From Acanthopleura granulata (taxonomy: Eukaryota; Mollusca; Polyplacophora; Chitonida; Chitonidae): a DNA stretch of 64,000 bases. Positions within the stretch are counted from its first letter, which is position 1; the number at the start of each line of letters is the position of its first letter. Positions 1 to 12,174 of this stretch are shown here, one piece after another. The translations under genes were made by a program, and so were the position numbers. The notes under the pieces were generated by a model. It ran no database searches. It was not told where the DNA came from and worked only from the letters and a program-made list of their open reading frames with translations. Location: positions 7,374,598-7,438,597 of the forward strand of contig JABBOT010000016.1 of the NCBI GenBank assembly GCA_016165875.1, given 5' to 3'.

Positions 1-2264
1 GCTAAAGATATACATTAATGTTTAATTAATTAACAGCAACGAACCGAGAAAAAGTATTCCTTGCCTAATACACCACTTTATTCAGTGTTCAAACTATCCA
101 GACTGGCCCAAAACAACCAGCATTCGAGTTAATACACATTGTAAAAGCCGCAGGGCTGATTATAAGATTAAAATCTTTTATACACAGCATTAGATGGATC
201 TGCCTTTATTCACAGATGCCGTTTCAGAAACGATCTGTTTACGTGTCCTTTATTCGGGTTTCTCTTCTCACGCAAACATTGTATGCTGCTGTAAGTAACA
301 TGGCTAAGGCTGTGTATGGGATATAGGCATTAGAGTATTAAATCAGCGTAGAAATAGTATTTACGAACATGATAAATAAAACCAATTAAAATCTATACCC
401 GCTTTCTTCTATAAGCCATACAGGAACAAGGTAATGATTAAATGGGAACAGGATGCACGTGGGCTTGTTTTAAAGCTAACATTGTTTACGTGCCAAGCCT
501 AATTGGCTGCATTCAATACATACGCTCTTGTCATCAAACACACACGCTTATCTTACCAAAATAAACGATTTTGTCATCAAACATAACCAAACATAAACGC
601 TTTTGTCACCAAAATAAACAATAGTGTTTCCACATTTTATGTATATAGTGTATTTAAGATATATCAAAATCCCCAACCAGAATTGCGCAATGCTGGTAAT
701 ACAACTTCCACCCCATATCACCCTCACCCACACTCCTAAACTTCCAGTCCCACAAGCCCCACTACTCACATATTTGTGCATACCCGCGAATGACCTTAGC
801 AAATGCAAACAAATGGGTCCGACCCTAATTTTGCCGTGTATAGATCACCCCCACATAAAAGCAAATAACCAGTTCGTTCCGGAAAATTTAAAACGCTGTC
901 GGTGTAATCTGACACAATTAATGTATAGGACTTTTATGCGAACGGTATTAGAATTTCATATCGCCAATGTTCATCCAGGTGCGAACGAAAGACGAGACGA
1001 AGTTTCCTGGCGCATTGTTCCGGCTATTTAACCATGAATGCGCCGAAGGCTAATTTCTTGGCAGGTTCACCTCGTTATCCAAACACAGGAGACGCGATTC
1101 GCAAATAAATCATCCTTGACCTCGATCTTCGTGTCTCGCTGGAGAGGATGCCCGTTACGCCATCTTTAATCTCAGGGGACATGTCAGTCGAGGTCGTCAC
1201 AAGTTTTAGCTGAGGTAGAGTCTGTGATTTGAACAACCATGTACACGAAACAGACTACATTTGTGTTTTTGGTACTGGTATATATAATACGTTAAAACGA
1301 AATCTAAAGCGAAAATATATGGCTTAAGGGAAACGAATTAAATTATGCCAAAACCTAAATATCGTTGTTTGAGACATTTTTCTGTCTCATAGTAACCTCT
1401 CTGTTTTATGCATATTATCCGTGATTGTTCGGAAATTTTCGGAATGACGTTATAGATGAACTTACTAGGAACACATGATCAACTCGGCGCCTCCCTTTCG
1501 GACTCTTGCCCTGTATAGTTAACTCCACAATTGCAAACCACTTAATTTCGGGACTGGCCGCTGTAGCTTTAGAAAAAACTATAGTTTGAAGCCACCTTTA
1601 CGCCGCAATACTTTTATGTTTTAATTAGGACACATGGCTAAATGCATATTAAGAAACAAAAACCAAGCGTTTTGTTTATGTTTTGAAACAGGGTGTCCAA
1701 ATGGACACGTCAATATGTCATAATCAAATCTATGAAATGTCCAAATTGGACCCATAATTAGACGCCCTTCCGTATAAAGAAACAACAATCGTCGAGGCAT
1801 TCTGACTTGATTCTTAGAATAGGTTCTGCATATTACTATGTACATATTTCTTAAAAATGACATAGAGCTACAATTTACTATCAGATATCTATGTAAATGT
1901 TGAATATATTTGTTCAACATTTCCAAACGCACCTGCTAATCTTAATGATTATATAACATCACTAAAAACCATGTATGGATGTAAATGTATGAGGAACAAA
2001 ATAAGTTGTGCTTAATGTTTGTCCTGCCGAATCAAAGTTAAGAAAAAAATTACTGAACACTAAAATGGAGAATATGACCCTACCTGGAGATAATTTTCTA
2101 TTCTACATTCTGTCCGTGAAAGCTTTGGACTTCGTCACTTGGGGAATCTTCAGAGGGTTGTTGTATTTTCAGGGTGGTGTGCAAGTTTGTTTTAACGTCA
2201 AATGTTCACCTTACATTGGTTCTGCAGCATGCCTGAGATTAGACATGTCTGTCTATAACATAAG
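1..2264. other. AT-rich DNA, no firmly supported gene
   Basis: Mostly AT-rich sequence without a convincing long ORF. Two short islands have splice-like edges and an open frame. The first is plus 216-290: AG before an ATG-initiated 25-codon frame, ending at GCT|GTAAGT. The second is listed separately at 1071-1138. The 135-codon frame at 624-1031 has low-complexity, Pro/His-rich composition with no domain and is treated as chance. Confidence 0.5.
1071..1138 (-). CDS. candidate internal exon, unknown protein
   Basis: On the minus strand a pyrimidine-rich acceptor (CATCCTCTCCAG|) precedes 68 open bases that end at AACGAG|GTGAAC. The frame gives 22 residues with charged, non-repetitive composition (RDTKIEVKDDLFANRVSC and so on). 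The stretch is more GC-rich than its surroundings. An exon this short can arise by chance and no partner exon was found within the window, so it may belong to a gene running off the left edge or be spurious. Confidence 0.2.
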
Positions 2265-2269
2265 TGCAG

Positions 2270-3773
2270 ATATGGACTCTCTAGAGAAGAAGCAGTTACC
2301 ACCCTTTGCGATCGATCCGGTTCTAACGCGATACGGCTGTTCTTACCCCACGTGTTGGCATTCGATACGGCGGGGCAACCTCCGCTCTCCGCGGATGACT
2401 GCTCTATCGACTGGCTCAGTAAGAATCTCTGTTTTCTATTTACCTGTGTAATGAATCGTGGAAACGTGATGTAAATCAACACAGAGAAACTTTACCCATG
2501 GCTACAGAGGAAAACGCCGTCTGACATTTCTGACACGCGGTATCGTGCACTGGTGTATGGTGTAACGGTTAATGTGGTAGCAATTCGAGCTGAGCTCGAT
2601 CGCGCGAGACGATATCTGCACCAGGAGGTCTTTGTTCTCGCGGTAGGTTGATCTGTTGCAAGACTCAAGCGATAAAACATTGTGAAGTCTAAATGTTTTC
2701 ATTTCATGCAATAAAAAATATTTGGCAGTTCGGCAAGATGTATCTTTATGTCAACTAGACCGCACTAGCTTCATCTTAACAACCAATCAAATCAGCAGGG
2801 TTACAGATCACAGAATTTGCGGTTGAAATACAGCGATCAGCAAAATCGCGTGATAGGCCGTGACACCTGACATGGCGGGAGAGATTTGCGCTGGGAGTCT
2901 TTACTAGGATAAGACAACATCGTGTGGTTGGGTGTCGTCCGTACATGGATCGACTGTCTGTGTCATATGATACATATGAGCTGTATTCAATCTCACACAT
3001 TCTGCTGTTAAGTATCCTAGCTGTATTCAATCTCACACAGTGTGCTGTTACGTACCATAGCTATGTTCACCCTGTCATGTGTATTGTCAGGTGTATTCAC
3101 CTTCACAGAGAGTACTGTTACGTGTAACAACTGGACTCACTCTCTCAAAGTGTACTGTTACGCATCCCAGCTGTATCCACTCTCACACAGTGTGCTACAA
3201 GGAGACTGTTCTTTCCCAGTGGTTTGATACATGCTTTTCGCCATGAGCATATGAAACAGAAGTATTCAACAGAACGACGTCACTGGCATGACGTCATGTC
3301 CTAGACCACCTGAAAAGAACAGCTCCCCGTGCTGTAACGTCTGACAGTTGTACTCGCTCTCTCTATCAGTGTGTTGTTTGGTATCATAGCCGCATTCACA
3401 CTTCACCGGCAATCGGTTGTTACATGAACCGTTACATTAACCCTAAACTTACTCTAACTCACTGTAAAACTTGCCTTTTTCTTAGTCGCACGTGACACAT
3501 CAAGCTTTACACATGGATGTGTTGGATTTCCATAGTAGTGGAAAGTAAATGCAACTGGAATACGTTTTCTCATTCATAATATTAAACGCCATAAGTTTGC
3601 TTTCGAGACGAAGACTTCATTGCATCGAATGAAGACAGACTATAGCAGCTTTGATGTCTGTAAATCGCGAATGTACCACACAGGACGTTATCCTGGCGAT
3701 TAAAGAGAAGTCAGCGATGTGCGATGGATTCATTAAAGCTTTCGATCAGTTAGAGAAGGAAAGACCGGGTTAA
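2270..3773 (+). CDS. three-exon 3' end of a gene of unknown family
   Basis: I do not recognise the protein. Three plus-strand exons fit in phase: about 2270-2418 (donor CTCA|GTAAGA), 2485-2642 (acceptor AATCAACACAG|, donor CTCGCG|GTAGGT) and 3684-3773 (acceptor GTACCACACAG|, ending in TAA). Joined they give about 131 residues, rich in charged and hydrophobic positions, with helix-like stretches such as VNVVAIRAELDRARRYL and DVILAIKEKSAMCDGF. The junctions read DDCSIDWL-K-KLYPWL and EVFVLA-DVILAI. The exons are clearly more GC-rich than the introns. The 5' boundary is uncertain: AGs at 2264, 2269 and 2284 all keep the frame, and an in-frame stop lies just upstream, so earlier exons are expected. 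A competing frame from ATG 2065 is also open through the first exon, and splicing to an AG at 2504 would keep the second exon in the same frame. The NHL ORF begins about 350 bases downstream and is in a separate frame. Confidence 0.4.
2979..3203. repeat. degenerate 40-bp minisatellite in an intron
   Basis: Six imperfect units beginning near AGCTGTATTC start at 2979, 3019, 3059, 3089, 3129 and 3169, with spacings 40, 40, 30, 40 and 40. The common core is CTCACACAGTGTGCTGTTACG. A diverged relative occurs around 3345-3420. The array lies between the second and third exons of the proposed gene at 2270-3773. Confidence 0.75.
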
Positions 3774-4120
3774 AATGAGGCCATGATCAGCTTCATTAGG
3801 AACGCCTGGATTAACTAGAGGCCACGGATGTGGCATGCTCTTCGTTCATTAACTCAGGACTAATGATTCTAGTTAAATATTTACCATTTTTTGGTCTCAG
3901 ATTTACGTTATTTTCATTTATTGTTGTTAACTTAATTTCTTTCTTTCATCTATATAGGTTTCTCAAACTTGTTAGATAGTTTCATTTCCCGATCGCTAGT
4001 CGAATTTCAATATGTTTTCTACAGCATGCTGTCTTTGATTTTCAGTTTTCTTACAGGTCGAAGATTTCCCAAGATCTCTGACGTCAGTTCTGCCAATGAC
4101 TGGATAGATAATTGAACACA

Positions 4121-4987
4121 ATGAAGAAGAAGAGTCCGAGTTCCCGCTCTACCCATTATTTTTTAAAGTTGGAAGAGTCGATCTTATCCCCAAAGAATAA
4201 TTACATCGATCATGTCGCCATTTTGGAACGGCAAATCATCGCCAGTGGTAGCGGACAGGTGTTTCAGCGAACCGGGGATTCCTGGGAAAACAGTTGCCAT
4301 GGTGATGGAATTTTCAAAATGGTAAACGTTGGAGCTACGCCACAGAATGTCAGTGTCCGTGGCAATAAGGCCGTCCTTCTAACCGGAAGTGACACGTTTG
4401 CCGGGAAAATTTATGTATACGAGTCAGAGTCTAAACGCCAAAGGCAAGTTCCTGTTTCCTTGGGAGGCCCTTGGTCAACCGTTCTACTCGGACAGTGCAA
4501 CAAGGAAACTTTTTTTGTCACTGATCATCTTGAAAAATTAGTTCACTTGCTTGACAAGAACGGTGAGCTAATCCGAAGTTTCGGCGGAGGAATACTCCGT
4601 TACCCATACAGCCTTGGGCTAGATTCGTCCGGTGACGTCATCGTTTCGGATTGGCTTTTAAATGACGTCATTATTTTTGCACCAAACGGAAGCGTCAAGC
4701 GGAGGCTGGGAAGTAACAACGGCTTCACCGTGGCGAACGCGTTCTATCCTTACGGCGTTGCCGTCGATGAAAAGGGATATATTTTCGTTTCCTCTTGGCG
4801 GGAGAGTAAGATTTTCTTGTTTTCGCCAAGTGGAGACCTGGAACAAACGCTGCTGACCAAAGCAGACGGACTTGACGGGCCGACCAACTTGGCAGTGGCT
4901 GACGGATGTCTTGTTTTTGTAAACAGTCATGGAACGCAGATCTGTCGTTACAGCTGTAGGATTGAAGGACGGCATGATAGAAAGTGA
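4121..4987 (+). CDS. NHL-repeat beta-propeller protein, single coding exon
   Basis: Predicted 288-residue protein. Its C-terminal two thirds carry NHL-type repeats. Each has a Pro/Tyr start, a hydrophobic run with D-x-x-G, an aromatic/Val-S-D/S turn and a closing I-x-x-F-x-x-x-G, for example YPYSLGLDSSGDVIVSDW (about residues 159-176) and YPYGVAVDEKGYIFVSSW (about 207-224). Such propellers bind RNA or protein in TRIM-NHL E3 ligases and related proteins. No RING, B-box, coiled coil, signal peptide or transmembrane segment is visible, so this is either a propeller-only protein or a fragment of a TRIM gene. The ATG at 4121 is chosen because it has A at -3 and a stop in the same frame sits at 4109-4111. 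An AG after a pyrimidine tract at 4041-4056 suggests an intron in the 5' UTR. Candidate AATAAA signals lie at 5662 and 6299. The fold call is firm; the biological role is not known. Confidence 0.8.
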   Translation: MKKKSPSSRSTHYFLKLEESILSPKNNYIDHVAILERQIIASGSGQVFQRTGDSWENSCHGDGIFKMVNVGATPQNVSVRGNKAVLLTGSDTFAGKIYVYESESKRQRQVPVSLGGPWSTVLLGQCNKETFFVTDHLEKLVHLLDKNGELIRSFGGGILRYPYSLGLDSSGDVIVSDWLLNDVIIFAPNGSVKRRLGSNNGFTVANAFYPYGVAVDEKGYIFVSSWRESKIFLFSPSGDLEQTLLTKADGLDGPTNLAVADGCLVFVNSHGTQICRYSCRIEGRHDRK

Positions 4988-5272
4988 CGGGGCTGTTCCA
5001 CGTTCCTAACTGATATTAGAAAGAACTTTTAGTTGAATACACTGTAAAAATTTGTGTCGGTCACAAGAAATATTAACGCCATGAAGCAACCAGTTTAATC
5101 GACAGTGACATCCGCTCATCGGTTCAGGACGATATGATAAAAAAGTGACGAGACTATTCCGTGTTCCTAACTGATATTAGAAAAGTCCTTTCTGTTGAAT
5201 AGACTAGAAAAATGTTCGTGGGAGAAATGTTAATTTCATGAAACAACCAGTTTAATGAACAGTGACATCCGA
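4966..5272. repeat. tandem duplication across the NHL stop codon
   Basis: Two diverged copies of about 150 bases lie head to tail with a period near 157. Copy one, from about 4966, includes the last codons and stop of the NHL ORF. Copy two runs from about 5123 to 5272. Shared landmarks are GTTCCTAACTGATATTAGAAA, a GTTGAATA...CTGTAAAAA/CTAGAAAAA stretch, CAACCAGTTTAAT and ACAGTGACATCCG. The second copy now forms part of the 3' UTR. Confidence 0.75.
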
Positions 5273-6140
5273 TGGCTGGTTAGTTTGAGGCTGTAATGAA
5301 ACGGCGAAAGCAACTTGTCCCAGGAATAAGTATTTTTACTTCATGAAAAACACCTACACGCTCTGTCCCCACGATACACGCCATGTAGGATTCGGCCGGC
5401 TTATTTCACAACAAACACAACCGTAGGATCAATAAGACTTAGTTACTTTTCTGGGAGTATAGCACTAGATAATCCTGTGAAGATAAACGCTACACGGTTC
5501 ACATGAAGACAATTATATAGGACATACTCTCCGAGAAAAAACAAGAAAGAAAAAGGGGAAAAAAAAAAGAAACGCACATTCACTGCATGTTAGTTGAAAT
5601 CAGAATGTTCCTCAACCTTGCCAAGATATTTCAGCCGCAGTATGTTTGTTAGGAGCATCGCAATAAACCGTTTAAGAAACGCGCATGTTTTCTTTCATTC
5701 AACAAACGTGACAAATTAAGGTACTGAAGGCCATCACATCAATCGTCGAAGTAAAAGACTGAAGAGTTGAGGTTGAACATCAAGAAGCTGTAAAGGAACT
5801 TCCATTCTACCGTGGATAGCTTAATCGCAAACCAAAACGCATGGCCAAAGTTCTAAGAGACTACATGTGGTCTGACGATTCTGGTGTATTCTAGTGGTTT
5901 ATTATTTGAAACAGCAAAGTGGGAAATTTGTATGTGTGTTTTTATATTTTCTTCCCAACCGTTCATCCGATCGGCTTCACACTTACGTTTTGCTGATGTC
6001 CTGTGTTTTGCCGATGGCCTATATAGAAGTTCAGTGCACTGCATTAGAGAAATTGGTGACTGTGAATATACAAGTTTTAGAAAATAGTCATGTCACAAAT
6101 ACAATACCCAGTAGCAGTAACAATTTGCACGGTTTTCCAG
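5273..6140. other. no gene seen
   Basis: AT-rich sequence with an A-rich low-complexity run at 5526-5572 and an AATAAA at 5662-5667 that could serve the NHL transcript. The short frames near 5853-6148 are unsupported on either strand. Confidence 0.5.
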
Positions 6141-6242
6141 ACATATAAATACTGACCACTACGTACAGACTCGTCCAAGTAACCTCTACATACATATAAA
6201 TACTGACCACTAAGTACAGACTCGTCCAAGTAACCTCTACAT
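6141..6242. repeat. 51-bp tandem duplication
   Basis: Two 51-base units beginning ACATATAAATACTGACCACT start at 6141 and 6192. They differ by about one base (ACGTACAG versus AAGTACAG), which points to a recent duplication. Confidence 0.85.
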
Positions 6243-6311
6243 ACGTTCTGGTGTAATAAACACTACACTGTGTGTAATATAAATATACGTAAACCATCAA
6301 TAAAAAAGGTT

Positions 6312-6510
6312 ATTTATTTATTTGATTTGGCATTTCAACGTACTTAAAAATATTTCACTTGTACGACGACTTCAAGCTTTATAGCGGGAGGAAACGGGAC
6401 AGAGCCTGGAGGAAACCCACGACCATGCGAAGGTTGCTGGAAGATCTTCGCATGTACGACTGGAGCTGGTTTTCAACTCGCACTGACCGCATTGGTGAGG
6501 TGCCTTGGGT
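6312..6510 (-). mobile_element. tRNA-headed SINE, decayed copy
   Basis: On the plus strand it begins with the TTATTTATTTATTTGA tail, then the family core (AATATTTCACTTGTACGACG), GGGAGGAAACGG, CCCACGACCATGCG and a remnant of the head (CACTGACCGCATTGGTGAGG). The element therefore reads 5' to 3' on the minus strand. It is substantially mutated compared with the copy at 23940-24215. Confidence 0.7.
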
Positions 6511-6786
6511 AATTGTGGTGATTTCTTTCTGTAATCCTCCATGGTTATACAGCTATATTTTCTAGATTTCACTCTGTAGCTGTCCGTCCATCATCACAAA
6601 TAAAATAGTAATGTCAGGCAGTACAGTATCTTAGTGGTCCAGTATTGTCAAATGGAAACTTTATTAATTTCTGAATAATGCGACATATTTCATTGGACGG
6701 TCTTCACGCTAAGCGCATTAAGAATATCGGTATGTATGGATTTCACGCCATATCGAACATGGTCCGCTTTGCGGATTGAGGAAGTA

Positions 6787-7000
6787 TTTATTTGTTTGAT
6801 TGGTGTTTTGTTACGATGGCGGGCAGCATCATTGTGGGAGGGAACCGGGGAAGCACTCAACCATCCGCAGGTTGCCGGCAGACATTTCCACAAATGACCC
6901 GAGAGGAAGCCAGCACTAGCTGGGCTTCAACTTGCTGCGACTGCATTGCTTGAGTGAGTTCTGGGTCATCGTAATGCGCTCGTGCGATAACCACGTCGGT
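6787..7000 (-). mobile_element. SINE copy with internal deletion
   Basis: The tail TATTTATTTGTTTGATTGG is followed directly by ACGATGGCGGGCAGCATC, so the 'tactcaagaatatttcactta' block has been lost. The remainder follows the family: CCATCCGCAGGTTGCCGGCA, then GAGAGGAAGCCAGCAC, then GCATTG and a head remnant ending near ACCACGTCGGTCC. Confidence 0.7.
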
Positions 7001-7011
7001 CCCAACAATTG

Positions 7012-7165
7012 AGGAAATATTTATATATTTTGTAGGTGTTTGACGCCGTTGTCAAGAATATTTCACTACTACGACGGCGATCAGCATTAGGACGGTAGGA
7101 CACCGGCAGTGCAATTGAGGAAACGAGCCAGAGCAGCGGGGAAATCTCCACGCTTATCTTCAGGA
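7012..7165 (-). mobile_element. SINE copy, decayed and 5'-truncated
   Basis: It starts with an altered tail (GGAAATATTTATATATTTTG), then GGTGTTTGACGCCG and TCAAGAATATTTCACTACTACGACGGCGA. Similarity fades after about 7130. It lies head to tail with the preceding SINE copy. Confidence 0.6.
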
Positions 7166-10100
7166 CAGTACCGAACAACCCTCGGGCGTATGATCGCTGC
7201 CGGGTTCGCAGCAGTTAGGATTCAAACAGTCCTTCCCATCCTTCATGGGCTTCCAGGCAAAATAAGACTAAAATACGGGTAAAATAGGCACTTTTCTTAA
7301 CAAACAGCTACTCTTGTCCAAGATGAACTAAGGACTGTACAATTGCACTGCACGAGTAACACGTTACCAATTTGCCCGGGAAATCGTATGGTAATGGTGG
7401 GAATGAACAACGGTTTACACAGTCATTAGGCCTGAAAAACTTCAACCGTGAAAAAGTTCACCATTGTGACAATTTGTCATATGGTTTTTCTTTTTCTTTT
7501 CTTTGGTCAGATGTTGTAGCATCCAACTTGACCTCTGAAGGTCTTTACAATCCCAAATGATCTCAAAGATTAAACTCTACAGCATTTATGCCTTGTGCAA
7601 GCTGGGGCACAATCAGCAATGACATCAGAGTTTCGCCCGAGATTCAAGCAAACAAAGAATGAGATAAAGCAAAAGATATATGTTAAAATTCACTGATCGT
7701 CGTTTAATGATGTCTCCTGCATGTGAAAACTTAACTAGCTAATTAGAGAGCTGCAAAAATACAAACATTAACAAAAAAAAAATCAAATTTAATACAAATT
7801 TTCAAGACATATTTACAAAATATTTAACTTTCCAAGAAAACTATGTGAACAATAATAAGACAATCACCATTTATCTCCCCTGCACTGAATCCCACCTCTC
7901 ATCGCACTATATTTTAAGTACGTCACGCGGCACAGAACTCATCTTAAATTACTCACCATTACCAACATAGCTAAAAAGGTCCTGCCGACAGTTGCCTTTC
8001 CTTCCACTGTCGTCCTAGTTACTCAGACTTCCGACCAAAACCAACAACCCTCCACAGTGCTAGCCACATTCTCTTAAGACTACATGGAAATCTGTACAAA
8101 TTATAAACCAATTCGCAGGATTAGAAATCATCGGCTTGGATATTACCACGGCTATGTTTGTAGGAGGGGAACAAACAGCTAAAGGGATGTAAAGCCTGCA
8201 AAGGTAACAGCATGAACATCAATCCGCGGAATGATACCGGGTCAGATTTTCTTCGAAAGAATAAACCGTTATGGGTAACGCTGTTTAAATTTTCAGGTGA
8301 GTTCTCTCTATTTCAACTGCTTTTAAGTAACAGTGTTTAGGCATTTTCACCACTCATGTACGACTGCGCCACAAGCGCGTAACAAAGTATGGAAAGGAAA
8401 GAAACATTGGCATGGAATTTGAAATGTAGTCTTCATTCAGGGAACAAATGCATGTCGATGTTTTGTTCAATGGTATAGGTATTCATCCTTCCAGAGTGAC
8501 AATTCAGAATTTCTTTATAGCTTTGAACCAGGGAAGATATCTACGGCTTTCTTTTACCTCATGTGTAGATGACTGAACATTTATATTTTTTTCGTATTTA
8601 CTTGATTGTTGTTCAACGCCAGCTGCTAACTGTTGTTCAAACCGCTGCATGATGGACCAGAAGAGGAGAGAGATGTCCATTTTAAATTCTTTACCCTAAT
8701 AGCTTTTCACACGATTCTCATCTCAAAAATGCATTCGTCTAGTCTGAAATAAAGGGTAGTCTGGAAAAGCTGCATTCTGCATTGCCGACTTCTGTTTTCA
8801 CACCGAAATCTATGACTATGATATCTTCGTTACACACTCGGGGGTGTGATGATTGGAAATACTGAGACTGCTCTGGCCTGGCTTTATTAACCATGGATTA
8901 TCCCCCATAACAGCCCTAATCACCTTCATCAAAAGGTCAACTTAGCTCTGTTACATGACAGTTCTTAACTGAGCGCTTTCTTTCAAACATTAACAATTAT
9001 AAACTTTAAAACAGAACTTTAAATTCCCAAAACATGCAAACACATCATTTTATCTGTTCACAACAAAACAACTTTACGCTTTTCTAAAAAAAAATGTTCC
9101 CAATATACAGACAACAGAAAAAGTATTAAACAAATTAGCGAGATCATAAGAATTACAGAAAGACACTGTACGGGTTAAAACTATGCACTTTTGGCTACGG
9201 AGGACTGTAACACAAATGATTTAGGATTCAGCATACAGAATAATTTACAATGAGCTACTCACAGACAGCCTGTTTCCACAACATCATGACGTACTGCTTG
9301 ATTGAACTTCAGACCATCATCGGGAAAAATGTCAGAATAAATTTCAAACCTATTCACCCCTATTCCCACTTATTTCTCGCCGGGATATGGCTGAGATATT
9401 GCCGATGTGGCGTTAAGCCAAAATCATTCATCTATTCCCGCCAATTTCAGAAAAAAAAACAAATGTTTTGGATAGGGTGGTTTTTCAGTGGGCAGAAAGG
9501 TTCTACTCCAGACAAGTAAGTTTTTATTTCGTGACCTGGCTCTACATAGTAACAAAATGTCGCCTACTGATCCAACTTCTGACAGCAATCTTCTTAATAA
9601 TGCTCAAAATAAATATTAGACAACTGTTTGCCACAACAGTAAAGGTAAAACAAGAAAACACCATAGACTGCCTTCCATATCTAGGCAACATTACAAAGTA
9701 ATATAGGCTACATATACAAATCAAAGATGCAATTAAAAAAAAACATTTCAGTTTCAAAATATTACTTGCAATAAAACAACTGACATGAAAAAAAGATACT
9801 GAATGATTCCTAAATGATGGGTGAAAAAAAAAAAACCCACTCCAATACTTGAGCTATTTACTGGTTAGATACACAGACATATACACATAGGTCAAGCAAT
9901 GGAACGACAGATCAAGAAGTGGTATTCCCTCACAAAAATACTCGATGACATATGATGTTGGTATCAAAATAGGAAAAAAAGGATAAACGCCACACTTGAT
10001 ACACCAACAGTACGAAGAGACTTTCAAACAAACCTTGCTATCATATGTTTGACCCACGGTAACAAATGTACTGAAGACGGAATAACTGTTAACTTTCAAA

Positions 10101-12170
10101 ACTATTCATAATACAATTGCTTTTAAAAAAAAAATTCATTTCAATAAAAACGTAACGAGACATTCGGTACTGACATCGAACGCTTTTCCCCTTATTGGCT
10201 AGATCAGGTGTGAAAAACGCCAGGTTCTGGAAATGCCAAGTATTGTGCAGTGCACTAAAAACAAACAAACAATCACAGACTTATTAAAAGATAACAGTGT
10301 AGGTAACTGTGGAAAAAGTGACTATAAAAGAAATAACTTGAAAGACTTCTCTATAAAAGCACATGGGATGTATGAGAGCTAGAATCTGGTACAGAATGCA
10401 CTATACCAGAGTTTTCAAAAAAAAAACCAAAAAAAAAACAAACAAACAAAAGAAAACCCAAATCGCTCTCTTTTTGAACAATTAAATTAAAAACCATCTG
10501 CTTTTTTTTTCTTCTTCTTCTCGGATTTAGAAAATATTCACCCAAAAAGCTATGTGAAATGTACATCCAAATATGAATATAGTATTACATATTTATAAAA
10601 ATTTATTCATTATTTTCTATCCTCTTTTTCTCCAATTTTTTTACAACAAAAAAGGAAAGTCGAATTCTAGTTTATGAAAAATGAGTTCTTCACACGTAAT
10701 GAAAACTACACGATGAGGAGAAAAGACATACAGGTACATGTGTTTCCCTTCGAGGTTATCTAACCTTGTTTCTTTATCATGTTATCTCGGCAGCAATACA
10801 TGATGTCACTTTATTACAGCCAGTGCACGTTAGGTTTCCCTATGAGGGTTTTGATCACATCCAGTGGACATTATGACATGTTTCCAGTATTTCATTACCA
10901 CATGTACCATAATGCCTGCTAATTACACCAATTAACTCTCTCCTCCACTGACTATTTTCTGTCACATGATCATATTAAACTGTACAGTTATAGTCTCGGT
11001 GGCTTCATGTAAAATTTATACTCAATGAATTTCTCACAATTATTTTGTGATGTACGTGGAAAACACACTACTGAAGAAACGGTAGTCTGTAATTGTTTCT
11101 CTGTGAAATGTGGCTTACATATGACAAGTATCGGCCACAACTCACTTAAATGATGACCAAGTTTGGTGAAATAGAGTCTGCCCCCACTGTCCTGGCACGC
11201 TATCATTTGACACCTCACAGGCCCACTTGCCACGGAGCAAAACCTAAATCAACATATACACAAGCTGCTTTGTATTGTTGGCCAGCGTCTGCGTTTTCTA
11301 ACCTCAGAAATCACCTCAAGTCTCTGCTAACCACACCATATTAACGTGAGTTTTTACATTCCCTGGAAAGAAATTTTAGACATTATGCAAGTAATTTTAC
11401 TTACTGTGCATCCACAAAAATTCACAAATTTTTTTTTTTACATCAGTGGTGATCATTTTAACAACGTGACCGTAGGCTACATTCCAAGATTTACTCTCAC
11501 CATGTTTATATAAATACCTAACCGTAATTTTATCATAAAAAAAAATATATAATCAAGAAAAAACTCAAACTTTTATCTATATTTGTAGCATACACAATGC
11601 CGAGTTACATAACTTTACTAGTTGCGCCTTCCTTCTTACATGTACAATAACCGCACCATATAATAAATTCCCTCGGGCAACATTTCTGAAACAATTCAGG
11701 AACTTCTCAATGTATTCTAAAAGCAAATTAAAACCATGAAAAATCAAAGCCTTAAAAAAAAAAAAACAAGAAACTTCTTTTTCTGATTCTTGAATAGTGA
11801 ATTATCGCTGAAAGCTTTAACAAAATCATACAATTCAAGAGATCAAAAATAATGTTGCAATGAGTTTGCGAGGCTTTTATGTGTTATGCAATGCCTCTGC
11901 AGCGGCACTACATACGTGTATAAGCAGAAACAATGACAAATTCCAGTGACATATTCTTGCTCACTGGCTTCACTGCTTTTGTGATAAATTTCATTAGATG
12001 CAGTAGTGCAAAATAGTGAATAAATCAACTTGCTAGCTGGACTGTAGTTTACATTAAATAGTGGAGGGGTGGAAGGGTGTTGGACTAGTTCAATACATAA
12101 TCAGATATGGGAATAATATTTACACTGTTTAAACAGACAACCCCCCCCTCCCCACCCCCACCACCACCAA
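7166..12170. other. AT-rich region, no gene seen
   Basis: About 5 kb of low-GC sequence with many A/T homopolymers and no frame longer than about 90 codons with protein-like composition. It may contain distal 3' UTR or intergenic DNA of the minus-strand Cys-rich gene, which ends at 13621. The only recognisable element is the retrotransposon tail fragment at 9365-9440. A C-rich run lies at 12139-12170. Confidence 0.5.
9365..9440 (+). mobile_element. LINE 3'-end fragment
   Basis: TTTCTCGCCGGGATATGGCT, GAGATATTGCCGATGTGGCG and TTAAGCCAAAATCATTCATC match the 3' terminus shared by the long retrotransposons at 36.6-48.4 kb. Only the extreme 3' end is present. It is the one trace of this family in the first 36 kb. 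Confidence 0.75.
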
Positions 12171-12174
12171 AATA

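Noticed and set aside
2008..2451. 147-codon plus ORF beginning with GTG
   Set aside because: It overlaps the first exon of the proposed gene in a different frame. The chosen frame gives a better joined reading through the next exon (phase 1, KKLYPWLQRK), though this frame cannot be fully excluded.
2545..2620. tRNA-like stretch (GGTGTAACGGTTAATG)
   Set aside because: It resembles a tRNA D-arm, but no acceptor stem, anticodon arm or box B follows. The stretch is better explained as part of the exon at 2485-2642.
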